A program made the position numbers and the translations under genes. A stretch of 64,000 bases of DNA from Mycobacterium palustre. GTDB lineage: Bacteria > Actinomycetota > Actinomycetes > Mycobacteriales > Mycobacteriaceae. Of this stretch, positions 50,317 through 58,936 are shown piece by piece. How positions within the stretch are numbered: the first letter of the stretch is position 1; the number at the start of each line of letters is the position of its first letter. The stretch lies in contig NZ_LQPJ01000136.1 in NCBI RefSeq assembly GCF_002101785.1, positions 202,451 through 266,450 on the forward strand. The letters are read 5' to 3'. The notes under the pieces were generated by a model, which worked only from the letters and a program-made list of their open reading frames with translations, made no database searches and was not told the origin of the DNA.

Positions 50317-51237
50317 ATGCGCTTCACCATCACCTACCCGATGCACAGCCATCCCTACAACCCCGAACTCGCGGCAGGCGAGGGCATCGCGACGGTGGCG
50401 GCGGCGGCCGAGGCGGCGGGCTTTCACGGGGTCGGCTTCACCGACCACCCCGCACCTTCGCAACGCTGGCTGGAGGCCGGCGGGCATGACGCCCTGGATC
50501 CGTTTGTGGCGCTGGGCTTCGCCGCGGCCAGGACGGCGACGCTGCGGCTGATCCCCAACATCGTGGTGCTGCCTTATCGAAATCCGTTCGTGGTGGCCAA
50601 ATCCGGTGCGACCCTGGACCTGCTCTCGGGTGGCCGGTTCACGCTGGCGGCCGGCGTGGGCTACCTGAAGCGCGAATTCGCGGCGCTCGGCGTGAATTAC
50701 GACGAGCGTGCCGAGCTGTTCGAGGAAGCGCTGCAGGCGATTCGGGCGATCTGGACGGCTGACGACATCTCGTTCGAGGGAAAGCATTTCACCGCCCGCG
50801 GGATCACCGCGCACCCGCGCCCGATCAGCCGGCCGCATCCGCCAATCTGGATCGGCGGCAACACCGGGGCGGCCCGCCAGCGGGTGGCGCAGTACGGCGA
50901 CGGCTGGTGTCCGTTCCCCGCACCGCCCCAACTCGCCCACACCGCACGCACCGCCGCCATCGACTCGGCGCAGCGCCTCACCGCCGGAATCGAGGACCTG
51001 CGCCGCCGATGCGACGCGGCCGGACGGGACTGGTCGGCGGTGGACATCACGTTCACCAACTTCGAGGGCGGCAGCCCGGCCGACGACCGGTTCAACGCCG
51101 ACGCCTACCTCGACGGGCTGGAAAAGCTTGCGGCCCTGGGGGTGACGTGGCTCAGCGTGGGGTTGCCCGGCGACAGCATCGCGCACGCGCTGGAAACCCT
51201 CGAGCGTTTCGGCGCCCTTGTCATCAACGCGGCGTGA
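50317..51237 (+). CDS. LLM-class (F420-dependent) oxidoreductase
   Basis: 306-aa luciferase-like monooxygenase fold: FTITYPMHSHPYNPELA, GFTDHPAPS, LIPNIVVLPYRNPFVVAKSGATLDLLSGGRFTLAAGVGY, and IWIGGNTGAARQRVAQYGDGW. The pattern is that of the mycobacterial F420-dependent TIGR03619 subgroup. Probably reduces or oxidises an acyl or ketone group with F420. In operon between the thioesterase and the acyl-CoA dehydrogenase (12 bp to the next ATG). Confidence 0.9.
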   Translation: MRFTITYPMHSHPYNPELAAGEGIATVAAAAEAAGFHGVGFTDHPAPSQRWLEAGGHDALDPFVALGFAAARTATLRLIPNIVVLPYRNPFVVAKSGATLDLLSGGRFTLAAGVGYLKREFAALGVNYDERAELFEEALQAIRAIWTADDISFEGKHFTARGITAHPRPISRPHPPIWIGGNTGAARQRVAQYGDGWCPFPAPPQLAHTARTAAIDSAQRLTAGIEDLRRRCDAAGRDWSAVDITFTNFEGGSPADDRFNADAYLDGLEKLAALGVTWLSVGLPGDSIAHALETLERFGALVINAA

Positions 51238-51249
51238 TCGGTCGGCAGG

Positions 51250-52407
51250 ATGGACTTTTCACGCGTCGACCTCTCCCCCGAGGACCGGGACTTCCTCGAG
51301 CAGACCCGGGAGTTCATCGCCAAGCACGTGACCGACGAGGTGCGGCGCCGCGACCGGGAAACGGGCGAAAACTTCGACGAGCAAGTGCATTTGGCGCTCG
51401 GTGAGGCGGGGTATCTGGCCGCCGACTTTAAGCCGGAGTCCGAGGGCGGCTTCAGCCCGGTGCGCCGGCGGATCTTCGAGCTCGAGATCGCCCGGGCCCA
51501 CACGCCTTGGTACCACTGGGGTACCACGTCCGTCGTCGCGCGCCTGGTGCAGCAGTTCGGTGCGCCCGAGCTGGCCGGTCGGGTGTTGCCGGGGGTGCTC
51601 TCCGGCGAGATCCGGCTGTGCCTGGGCTACACCGAGCCCGAGGGCGGCTCCGACGTCGCCACCTGCAAGACCCGCGCCGTCCGCGACGGGGACGGATCTA
51701 GCTGGGTTATCAATGGCTCCAAGATGTTCACCTCGAACGCACAGAACGCCCAGTACGTCTTTTTGCTCACAAACACCGACCCGCAGGGACCCAAACACAA
51801 GAACCTGACCATGTTTTTGGTGCCGCTCTCGTCGCCGGGCATCGAGATCCAGCCGATCCGCACGCTCGACGGTGACCGCACCAACATCGTCTTCTACAGC
51901 GACGTGCGCGTCGACGACTTTTACCGCATCGGCGAGGTGAACGGCGGCTGGGCGGTGATGCGGTCCGCGCTCGACTCCGAGCACGGCATCGTCGACCCGG
52001 AAGACCATGGGCTGCAATACATTGCGGCGATGGCCGGCCACGGCGACCTGATGGCGGAAGTCGTGGACAAGGTCGCGGCGCTGGTCGCCGACGTCGACGA
52101 CGAGTCGGTGAAATACCGGCTCGGCCGGGACGTGGCCCGGCTGGAGGCCGCGCTGTCCACCCCCGGGATGTTCGGGCGCGTGGCGATCGCGCAGACCATG
52201 CGCGACATCACCCCGGACCTGATGGACATGCTGGGCACCCCGTCGGCCCTGCCCACCGACACCCCCGGCTCGGCCACCGACGGCGCGGTGGAATCCCTGT
52301 TCCGGCTGGCGCTGCCGCTGGGGATCTACGGCGGGACGCTCGAGGTCTTTCGCAACATGATCGCCCAGCACGCGCTCAAGCTGGGGCGGCCTAGCTACCC
52401 GGGCTGA
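51250..52407 (+). CDS. Acyl-CoA dehydrogenase
   Basis: 385 aa. CLGYTEPEGGSDVATCKT (FAD/substrate block), WVINGSKMFTS, DGDRTNIVFYSDVRVDD and a C-terminal GIYGGTLEVFRNMIAQHALKLGRP. This C-terminal end with GGT(L/S)E is that of mycobacterial ChsE/FadE26-29-like or FadE17-type subunits, which often act as heteromers; only one subunit is coded here. Last gene of the 49410 operon; overlaps the convergent DUF427 gene by 17 bp. Confidence 0.9.
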   Translation: MDFSRVDLSPEDRDFLEQTREFIAKHVTDEVRRRDRETGENFDEQVHLALGEAGYLAADFKPESEGGFSPVRRRIFELEIARAHTPWYHWGTTSVVARLVQQFGAPELAGRVLPGVLSGEIRLCLGYTEPEGGSDVATCKTRAVRDGDGSSWVINGSKMFTSNAQNAQYVFLLTNTDPQGPKHKNLTMFLVPLSSPGIEIQPIRTLDGDRTNIVFYSDVRVDDFYRIGEVNGGWAVMRSALDSEHGIVDPEDHGLQYIAAMAGHGDLMAEVVDKVAALVADVDDESVKYRLGRDVARLEAALSTPGMFGRVAIAQTMRDITPDLMDMLGTPSALPTDTPGSATDGAVESLFRLALPLGIYGGTLEVFRNMIAQHALKLGRPSYPG

Positions 52408-53065
52408 TCGGCAACTCGGCGACGACGTCGGCGCGCGTGGCGTCGAAGCTGAGGAATCCCTTGATGGGCAGGCTTTCCGGGGGCGGGTCGGGGTAGCTCC
52501 AGGCGACGTCGTCGACGGCTTCGGCCGACCAATACGTCGCGAACCCCTTGTAGTTGCAGTAGCTCGACGTCCGCGAGGGCCGCAGCAGTTCGGTGCGCAC
52601 GTGTGCCGGGTCGACGTAAAGCCTTGGCTCCAGCGCGGTTTCGAAGACGATCACCGTGTCGTCGGTGTCCACCAGCGTGGTGCCGGCGACCGTGACGCGC
52701 AGGCGTCGCTTGGTCGGGCGGCAATCGACGCGGTGGTACGGGTTCGGCGGGTAGTGGACGAGTTCGCGGCCCTCCTCCAGCCAGGTGTCGACCGCGTCCC
52801 ACGCGACGTGGACGAAACCGGGCGCCTCCGGCTCCGGTTCGGCCGGCAGGTCGCCGACCTCCCCGACCGGGAAGACGTAGCTGAGCGGGCGGCCGCGACG
52901 GTGCACCATCAGCGCGCGCTCGGTGTCGAGCACCACGCGGCCGTCCTTGACGGCCTGCACGCGCCGCGGGTGCGGCTCGACGTAGACGACATCGGCGGGG
53001 ATGGCGGGCGAGAACCGCCCGGCCGGATCAGCGCTGAGCGGACCGCGCCCGGCGACCAGACTCAT
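52391..53065 (-). CDS. Two-domain DUF427 protein
   Basis: 224 aa with two DUF427 units: residues about 25-95 (VYVEPHPRRVQAVKDGRVVLDTERALMV) and 120-215 (LRVTVAGTTLVDTDDTVIVFETALEPRLYV ... TSSYCNYKGFATYWS ... WSYPDPPPES). The second unit matches the single-domain protein at 7048-7428. Function unknown. Start at the ATG at 53065. The GC-rich repeat patch begins about 60 bp upstream. Confidence 0.85.
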   Translation of the reverse strand: MSLVAGRGPLSADPAGRFSPAIPADVVYVEPHPRRVQAVKDGRVVLDTERALMVHRRGRPLSYVFPVGEVGDLPAEPEPEAPGFVHVAWDAVDTWLEEGRELVHYPPNPYHRVDCRPTKRRLRVTVAGTTLVDTDDTVIVFETALEPRLYVDPAHVRTELLRPSRTSSYCNYKGFATYWSAEAVDDVAWSYPDPPPESLPIKGFLSFDATRADVVAELPISPGS

Positions 53066-53187
53066 GCGACGCCATCCCGCTGCATCACTGCAGAATAGCG
53101 GCGATGACTGTGCGGTGGCGGCGCCGCGTGTGCGTTCAGGGCGCCGGGTGTGCGTTCAGGGCGCCGGGTGTGAAGTGGTGGCGTTGA

Positions 53188-53246
53188 GTGTGTAGTGGCG
53201 GCGCGGCCCCTCGGCGTGTCGCCGCCCAGGGCGCACAGCGAAAGCC
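53188..53246 (+). repeat. 59-bp perfect direct repeat, copy 1
   Basis: Begins GTGTGTAGTGGCGGCGCGG and ends CAGCGAAAGCC. The identical second copy is at 53359-53417, 171 bp further on. The perfect identity suggests recent duplication or gene conversion. Confidence 0.92.
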
Positions 53247-53358
53247 GTGAGCGCACACCGAAAAGCCCAGGGCGCCGCGTGTGCGTTCAGGGCGGCGCGT
53301 GTGCGTTCGGGGCGGCGCGTGTGCGTTCAGGGCGCCGGGTGTGCGTTCAGGGCGCCGA

Positions 53359-53417
53359 GTGTGTAGTGGCGGCGCGGCCCCTCGGCGTGTCGCCGCCCAG
53401 GGCGCACAGCGAAAGCC
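53359..53417 (+). repeat. 59-bp perfect direct repeat, copy 2
   Basis: Same sequence as 53188-53246. Recombination between the copies would delete 171 bp including four 20-bp units. Confidence 0.92.
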
Positions 53418-53493
53418 CTGAGAACACACAGACCGCCCTGAACGCACACCGAACGCCCAGGCGCACGCTCGACGGACGGATAGGGTGCCAGGC

Positions 53494-54663
53494 ATGGCCG
53501 GACCGGTAGAGGGCATCAAGGTCGTGGAGCTCGGCGTCTGGGTGGCCGGACCGGCAGCCGCCGGCATCCTGGCCGACTGGGGCGCCGACGTCATCAAGAT
53601 CGAGCCGCCGACCGGCGACCCGGGGCGCCTGTTCGGTCGGATGCTGGGCTGCGACCTGGGCGTCAACCCGCCGTTCGAGATGGACAACCGGTCCAAGCGC
53701 AGCGTCGTGCTCGACCTCACCACCGACGCCGGACGCGACACCGCGTTCGAATTGCTCTGCGACGCAGACGTTTTCCTGACCAACGTGCGCCCCGGCGCGC
53801 TGCAGCGGCTCGGGTTGGATTTCGAGTCGGTGCACGCCCGCCACCCCCGCCTGGTCTACGGGCTGATCACCGGCTACGGCGAGACCGGGCCCGACGCCGA
53901 CCGCGCCGCCTACGACGTGGCCGCGTTCTGGTCCCGCGCCGGCGTGGCCCACCTGCTCACGCGGCCCGGCGACACGCCGCCCTTCCAACGCGGCGGCATG
54001 GGCGACCACTCGGCGGGCATGACGATGGCCGCGGCGGTGTGCGCGGCGCTGCTGGCCCGCGAACGCACCGGCACCGGCCAGCTGGTGACCACCTCGCTGT
54101 ACCGCCAGGGCGCCTACACCGTCAGCTTCGACCTCAACACCTACCTGCTGACCGGTCAGCCGATCGCGATCGGCCAGCGCGAAGCGATGGCCAACCCCTG
54201 CATGAACAACTACGCCGCCGGCGACGGGCGGCGGTTCTGGATCGTCGGGCTCGAGGGCGACCGGCACTGGCCGCCGCTGTGCCGCGCCGTCGGGCGCCCC
54301 GAGTGGCTCGACGATCCCCGATTCCGCGATGCGCGCGCCCGCTTTGCCAACGCCGCGCAGCTGATCGCGGAGTTGGACGAGATCTTCGCGACCCGCCCGC
54401 TTGACGAGTGGGCGCAGATCTTCGCCGACGAGCCGGATTTCTTCTGGTCGCCCGTCAACTCGCTGGAGGACGTGGTGGCCGACGAACAGTTCCACGCCGC
54501 CGGCGGGATCGTCGACGTTCCGGACGGACCGATCAGCGTCGCGATGGTGGCCACGCCCGCCGACTTTCACGGCACGCCGTGGGCGCCGCGTTCCGTCGCG
54601 CCAAAACTGGGTCAACACACCGACGAGGTGCTCGGCGAACTCGAGGCGCGCCGCGGGTCGTGA
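53494..54663 (+). CDS. CaiB/BaiF family CoA transferase (class III)
   Basis: 389 aa. GVWVAGPAAAGILADWGADVIKIEPPTGDPGR is the N-terminal signature; the catalytic Asp is in GGMGDHSAGMT. Moves CoA between carboxylic acids, making a substrate ready for beta-oxidation. A TAGGGT -10 box 7 nt before ATG 53494 suggests a leaderless transcript (GTG 53485 is less likely). Fits the acyl-CoA catabolic theme of 47.6-54.7 kb. Confidence 0.9.
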   Translation: MAGPVEGIKVVELGVWVAGPAAAGILADWGADVIKIEPPTGDPGRLFGRMLGCDLGVNPPFEMDNRSKRSVVLDLTTDAGRDTAFELLCDADVFLTNVRPGALQRLGLDFESVHARHPRLVYGLITGYGETGPDADRAAYDVAAFWSRAGVAHLLTRPGDTPPFQRGGMGDHSAGMTMAAAVCAALLARERTGTGQLVTTSLYRQGAYTVSFDLNTYLLTGQPIAIGQREAMANPCMNNYAAGDGRRFWIVGLEGDRHWPPLCRAVGRPEWLDDPRFRDARARFANAAQLIAELDEIFATRPLDEWAQIFADEPDFFWSPVNSLEDVVADEQFHAAGGIVDVPDGPISVAMVATPADFHGTPWAPRSVAPKLGQHTDEVLGELEARRGS

Positions 54664-54674
54664 CCGCGTCTTCG

Positions 54675-54708
54675 GAGCTTTACAAAATTCCGTCGAAGTG
54701 TCACGCTG
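54675..54708. promoter_or_regulatory. TTAC-N15-TGTCAC element, copy 4
   Basis: GAGCTTTACAAA - nine bases - AAGTGTCACGCTG, the same flanks as copy 3. It lies 12 bp after the CoA-transferase stop and 63 bp before ATG 54772. Confidence 0.65.
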
Positions 54709-54771
54709 TCCGGTGAGTCACGTCACCCAGGACGCCAGCGCACCCCGAAGTGCGCGGTGAGGAACGGATCG

Positions 54772-55350
54772 ATGGTCACTCCAACATTCGACGTCGGCCG
54801 CGGCAGCCGGGTCGCCCCCGCGCGGGCGACCCGGGCGAGCGGTGCGTGTCTGGTTTATCGGCTCGACGTCGTCGCCGACAGCGCCGCCGACATCGTGCAA
54901 TTCGCCGGCGGTTGGCTCTATGACCGGGTGATGGCCGGCTGGGAGGTGACCGCGCTGCTCACCCACGAGTGCGATACCCGCCCGCTGCGCATCCTCGGGG
55001 TGCGGGCGGCCGCCCCGGAGGCGCGGTCCGCCCTGGCGGGGTCGACCAGTCACTGCCTGGCGGTCAGCGCCGAGGCGTTCAGCGCCGATCCCCTCGTCAG
55101 GGACAAGGTGCTCAAGTCCCTCGGTGACCGCCTGACCGAGGTGGCCCTGTGGGGCGAGGGCTGGCCGCTGGGTGTCAATCGCTCGGTGACCCGCGCCCAG
55201 CACGTGCTCAGCGCCGCGGCGCGCCGATTCAAGGGCTACGCGCTGGCGGCCGCCGGAATCCCCAGCGCCCTCGTCGATTCCACCGAGACGCTGCTATGTG
55301 ACGCGCCGCCCGGTTCGCCGGTGGATTCGGGGCTAGTCCGGCTCGACTAG
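54772..55350 (+). CDS. Hypothetical protein, 192 aa
   Basis: Not recognised. No signal peptide or membrane helix. The middle (VVADSAADIVQFAGGWLYDRVMAGWEVTALLTHECDTRPLRILGVR) looks like an alpha/beta domain; several mycobacterial regulators or response modules have similar DRxxAGWxV patterns. GTGAGGAAC ribosome site before ATG 54772. The TTAC-N15-TGTCAC element stands upstream. Codon use is normal for the genome, so it is probably a real gene. Confidence 0.7.
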   Translation: MVTPTFDVGRGSRVAPARATRASGACLVYRLDVVADSAADIVQFAGGWLYDRVMAGWEVTALLTHECDTRPLRILGVRAAAPEARSALAGSTSHCLAVSAEAFSADPLVRDKVLKSLGDRLTEVALWGEGWPLGVNRSVTRAQHVLSAAARRFKGYALAAAGIPSALVDSTETLLCDAPPGSPVDSGLVRLD

Positions 55351-55353
55351 CCG

Positions 55354-55461
55354 ATGAAGAACTATTACGGCCACCCACTGCTCTATTCGCACGAGACGAT
55401 GTCGCTGGGATCCGAGGGCGGCGACCGCTGCACCGAGGTATGGTCGGGCGGGCCGGCCTGA
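55354..55461 (+). pseudogene. Short orphan fragment (35 aa)
   Basis: Reads MKNYYGHPLLYSHETMSLGS then 15 residues to a stop. It looks like the beginning of a larger protein cut off; no family could be assigned. Followed by other gene remnants up to 56.25 kb. Confidence 0.35.
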
Positions 55462-55585
55462 CCATCTCGATGTGCGCGGAACCCGTTGGCGCCACCACGG
55501 ATCCGACGGTCCCGGGCGCCGTCGTCTCGATCCACCGGCCACCGAAACGGGCCCGGTCAGCGGCAGCCACGCCGGCGACGGCACT

Positions 55586-55720
55586 GTGACCGACGACGAC
55601 GCCGCGATCCCCGGGCTGATCGCCGCCTACGCGCCCGCCCTGGACGCCGGAAACGCCGAATTCTGCGTCTACGGCTAAACGTTCGCGGGTCACGACGGCA
55701 TCGGCAGGATGTTCCGAAAC
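55586..55720 (+). pseudogene. Remnant of a SnoaL-like protein gene
   Basis: GTG 55586 gives VTDDDAAIPGLIAAYAPALDAGNAEF, the usual first helix of SnoaL-like proteins, then a stop at 55676-55678. The same frame continues TFAGHDGIGRMF, a later family block (xxGxxgIrxxF). About 25 residues between are lost. Not functional. Confidence 0.6.
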
Positions 55721-55750
55721 GCGCCCCGACAGCCCCGAGGTTGCGTCATC

Positions 55751-56247
55751 ATGAATCGGCGCGTCGCGGTGGTGACCGGCGCGGCCGGCGGACAGGGTGG
55801 GGCGATCGCGAAACGGCTCCTGGCGGACGGCTTTTCGGTGGCCGCCTGCGACCGGCGCGCCGACGAGCTGGCCGCCGCGCGGTGGGAGGCGGCCGTTGGC
55901 GCGGTGATCGACCGATTCGGCTCGGTGAGCGCCCTGGTCACCGGGGCGGGCGTGCTGCACCGCGCCTCGCTGGCCGACGAGACCGCCGAGGGCTTCGAAA
56001 ACGCTTGGCGCGTCAATTGTTTCGGCGCCTTCCTCGGCATCCAGGCGACGTCCGAGCAGCTCCGCGCGGCCGCGCCCGCCGCCGTCGTCAACATCTGCAG
56101 CACGGGGGCGATCCGTCTCGTCCCGCGGCACTGCGCCTACGGGTCCTCCAAGTGGGCGCTTCGGGCAGCCGGCCGAGATCGCCGGCGTCGTTCATCACCG
56201 GGTCGAAGCCGGTCGTCGACGGCGGGCAATGCCTTCAGAGGCGATGA
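55751..56247 (+). pseudogene. Decayed short-chain dehydrogenase
   Basis: N-terminus MNRRVAVVTGAAGGQGGAIA, then LAAARWEAAVGAVIDRFGSVSALVTGAGVLHR shows one internal deletion; ICSTGAIRLVPRHCAYGSSKWALR has the Tyr/Lys pair. After that the frame is lost: GQPAEIA and the C-terminal ASFITGSKPVVDGGQCLQRR are in other frames, with the part between deleted. At least three lesions. A true pseudogene. Confidence 0.75.
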
Positions 56248-56342
56248 AGCGACCGCTGCCGCGCGGCGGGTAGGTTCTGGGGAATGACCCGCAGATTCAA
56301 AGCCGCCGACTGCACCTTCGCGGCGCCGGACCGGCGGCGTCG

Positions 56343-57296
56343 ATGACGCGGTTGGACGGGTGGGAGCGGCTGCATCCGGCCCTGCGCGCCGTCGCCACCA
56401 CCCGCACCGACTTCTCGCTGGCCGCAATCCAACTCATGCGGGAGCCGTTCAACCAGCGCCGCCGGGAGGCGGCGGACCAGACCGACGCCGACGGCGTGCG
56501 CATCACCGACGACCGCGTCCCTTCCCACAACGGCGGCATCGCCGTGCGCATCTATCGGGGCGGCGGCGACGCACCGGCGCCGGCGGTGGTGTACTGCCAC
56601 GCCGGCGGGTTCGCCCTGGGCAACCTGGACACCGACCACCGGCAGTGCGTGGAGCTGGCGTGCCGGGGCCGCTGCGCGGTGGTGTCGGTCGACTACCGGC
56701 TGGCCCCCGAGCACCCCTATCCGGCCGCCCTCGACGACGCGGCCGCGGTGCTGCGGTGGGTGGCGGCCAGCGCGACCGAACTCGGCGTCGACCCGGCGCG
56801 CCTGGCGGTGGCCGGCAGCAGCGCCGGCGCCGCCCTGGCCGCCTGCCTGGCGCACCGCGCCGCCGACGGGTCGCTGCCGTCGCTCGCCTTCCAGCTGCTG
56901 CACCAGCCGGTGCTGGACGACCGCGAGACGCCGTCGAAGGCTCAGTTCGGTGCCAGCCCGGCCTTCGACGGGGAGGCGGCGGATCTGATGTGGCGCTATT
57001 ACCTCGGCGCGGCCGCGGGAACCGCGGCCGCCGTGCCCGCGCGCCGGACCCAATTAAGCGGTCTGCCACCGGCGTTGATCACCTGCGCGGAGGTCGATCC
57101 GTTTCGCGACGAGGCGGTCGACTACGCTCTGCAGCTGCTTCGCGCCAGCGTCCCCACCGAACTGCACGTGTTCCCCGGGGCGTGCCACGGGTTCGATTCC
57201 CTGCTGCCCGACCTCTCGCTTTCCCGCAGGCTGTTCGCGCTCCAAGGGCAGGCGCTGTCCAGCGCGCTGGGGACCGGGGTCAGTCGAACCGGATGA
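56343..57296 (+). CDS. Alpha/beta hydrolase, hormone-sensitive lipase family
   Basis: 317 aa. Oxyanion motif is HAGGF (variant of HGGG), nucleophile elbow AGSSAGAAL, acid in EVDPFRDE and His in GACHGFDS. Typical of mycobacterial Lip-type (LipH/LipI/LipN) carboxylesterases acting on short acyl esters. ATG 56343. The end overlaps the convergent adhE1 by 17 bp. Position equals none in M. tuberculosis; last gene of the extra block. Confidence 0.88.
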   Translation: MTRLDGWERLHPALRAVATTRTDFSLAAIQLMREPFNQRRREAADQTDADGVRITDDRVPSHNGGIAVRIYRGGGDAPAPAVVYCHAGGFALGNLDTDHRQCVELACRGRCAVVSVDYRLAPEHPYPAALDDAAAVLRWVAASATELGVDPARLAVAGSSAGAALAACLAHRAADGSLPSLAFQLLHQPVLDDRETPSKAQFGASPAFDGEAADLMWRYYLGAAAGTAAAVPARRTQLSGLPPALITCAEVDPFRDEAVDYALQLLRASVPTELHVFPGACHGFDSLLPDLSLSRRLFALQGQALSSALGTGVSRTG

Positions 57297-58386
57297 GCTG
57301 GCGCACGGCGGTGCCGTCGGCCAGATGATCCATCGCCTCGTTGATGTCGTCCAACCGGATCGTCGACGACACCAGCGACTCCACCGGCAGCCGGCCCGCC
57401 CGCCACAGCGACACGAACCGCGGGATGTCGCGGCTGGGCACCGCCGAGCCCAGGTAGCTGCCGATCAGCGACCGGCCCTCGGCGACGAATCCCAACGGGG
57501 ACACGCTGATCCGCGCGCCGGGCGGCGGCAGCCCGACGGTGACGGTCCGGCCGCCCGGGGCCGTCAGCCCGATCGCCGTCTCGAGCGCGGCGGGATGCCC
57601 GACGGCCTCTATGACCACCGCGGCCTTCACGGCGCCGTCGGCGGCCTGCTGCGGCGTGTAGGTCTCGTGGGCGCCCAGCGCGCGGGCGGCCGCCAGCTTC
57701 TCGGGCAACTGGTCGACGGCGATGACGCGGACGTCGTCGTACGTGAGCGCGGTGAGCATCGCCGCCATGCCGACCCCGCCCATGCCGACGACGGCGACGG
57801 ACTGGCCCGGGCGCGGATCACCGACGTTGAGCACGGCGCCGCCCCCGGTCAGCACCGCACACCCGAGCAGCGCGGCGACCTCGGGCGGCACGTCGGGCGG
57901 CACCGGCACGGCGCTGGCCCGGTTGACCACCGCGTGCGTCGCGAAGCCCGAGACCCCCAGGTGGTGATACACCGGTTGGCCGGCCCGGCTCAGCCGGATC
58001 CCTCCGCCGACCAAGGTGCCCGCGGTGTTGGCCGCGCTGCCCGGCTCGCACGGCGTCAGCCCCTCGGTGGCGCAGGCCGCGCACTGGTTGCACCGCGGCA
58101 GGAACACCAGCACCACCCGCTGGCCGACGCTCAGGTCGGCCCCGTCGCCGACCGCTTCGACGATGCCGGCCGCCTCGTGGCCCAGCAGCATCGGCACCGG
58201 CCGCACCCGGTTGCCGTCGACCACCGACAGGTCGGAATGGCACACGCCGGCCGCCTCGATGCGGACCATGACCTCGCCGGCGCCCGGCCCGTCGAGGTCG
58301 AGTTCGGTGACGCTGATGGGGCGCGTTTCGGCGTAGGGCCGCGGCGAGCCGATGCGTTCCAGGACGGCGCCGCGAATGTGAAACAT
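57280..58386 (-). CDS. adhE1: Zinc-type alcohol dehydrogenase AdhE1 (Rv0162c-like)
   Basis: 368 aa. Catalytic zinc site in AAGVCHSDLS and LLGHEAAGIVEAVG, structural zinc cysteines in PRCNQCAACATEGLTPC, NAD motif VAVVGMGGVGMAA. Oxidises an alcohol to an aldehyde. By place (before the Rv0163-like thioesterase and mce1 region) it is Rv0162c. Only 14 bp lie between its ATG at 58386 and the divergent ATG at 58401. Confidence 0.92.
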   Translation of the reverse strand: MFHIRGAVLERIGSPRPYAETRPISVTELDLDGPGAGEVMVRIEAAGVCHSDLSVVDGNRVRPVPMLLGHEAAGIVEAVGDGADLSVGQRVVLVFLPRCNQCAACATEGLTPCEPGSAANTAGTLVGGGIRLSRAGQPVYHHLGVSGFATHAVVNRASAVPVPPDVPPEVAALLGCAVLTGGGAVLNVGDPRPGQSVAVVGMGGVGMAAMLTALTYDDVRVIAVDQLPEKLAAARALGAHETYTPQQAADGAVKAAVVIEAVGHPAALETAIGLTAPGGRTVTVGLPPPGARISVSPLGFVAEGRSLIGSYLGSAVPSRDIPRFVSLWRAGRLPVESLVSSTIRLDDINEAMDHLADGTAVRQLIRFD

Positions 58387-58400
58387 GTTGGAATACAACC

Positions 58401-58874
58401 ATGGCTTCCGGTCCCGCGATCCCGCCCGCACCCGACGGGCTGACGAGCCGCGACTTCCCGGTGCTGTGGCCGGTGGGAACCCGGTGGGCCGACAACGACA
58501 TGTTCGGCCACCTCAACAACGCCGTCTACTACCAGCTGTTCGACACCGCGATCAACGCGTGGATCAACACCAGCACCGGGCTCGACCCGCTGAGCACGCC
58601 GGCGCTGGGCATCGTCGCCGAGTCGGGCTGCCGCTACTTTTCCGAGCTGCATTTCCCGGAAAGCCTCGCGGTGGGGCTCGCCGTGACGCGCCTGGGCCGC
58701 AGCAGCGTCACCTATCGGCTCGGGGTGTTCCGGCCCGCCGAGCACGGCGGGGCGCAACCGATCACCGCGCTCGGGCACTGGGTGCACGTCTACGTCGATC
58801 GCGCCACCCGCAAGCCGGTGCCGATCCCCGACGCCATTCGCTCGCTGCTGTCGACGGCCAGCGTGGCCGGCTGA
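58401..58874 (+). CDS. Acyl-CoA thioesterase, 4HBT type (Rv0163-like)
   Basis: 157-aa single-hotdog protein: TRWADNDMFGHLNNAVYYQLFDTAINAWI has the catalytic Asp-containing 4HBT motif, followed by ESGCRYFSELHFPESLAVGLAVTRLGRSSVTYRLGVF. Likely 4-hydroxybenzoyl-CoA or fatty acyl-CoA thioesterase. Starts 14 bp from divergent adhE1, so its promoter must lie inside that gene. Orthologue of Rv0163. Confidence 0.9.
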   Translation: MASGPAIPPAPDGLTSRDFPVLWPVGTRWADNDMFGHLNNAVYYQLFDTAINAWINTSTGLDPLSTPALGIVAESGCRYFSELHFPESLAVGLAVTRLGRSSVTYRLGVFRPAEHGGAQPITALGHWVHVYVDRATRKPVPIPDAIRSLLSTASVAG

Positions 58875-58936
58875 GCGGTGAAATCGGGCCCCGGGCGCGC
58901 GGTTTCGGCACGGGCGCGCCCCGCTATGCTTCGCCA

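Larger units (their letters stand above)
53128..53449. repeat. GC-rich repeat patch with 20-bp units and a 59-bp direct repeat
   Basis: A 20-bp unit starting GTGTGCGTTCAGGGC occurs at 53128, 53148, 53279, 53299, 53319 and 53339, with a diverged copy at 53168, and inverted at about 53432-53449 (CCGCCCTGAACGCACAC). Two 59-bp identical segments are embedded. The patch fills the divergent gap between the DUF427 gene and the CoA transferase. No gene is called in it; frames through it only translate the repeats. Not a CRISPR: units abut without spacers. Confidence 0.9.

Noticed and set aside
53128..53449. Repeat patch as a CRISPR array
   Set aside because: Units are 20 bp and abut each other without unique spacers, and no cas genes are near.
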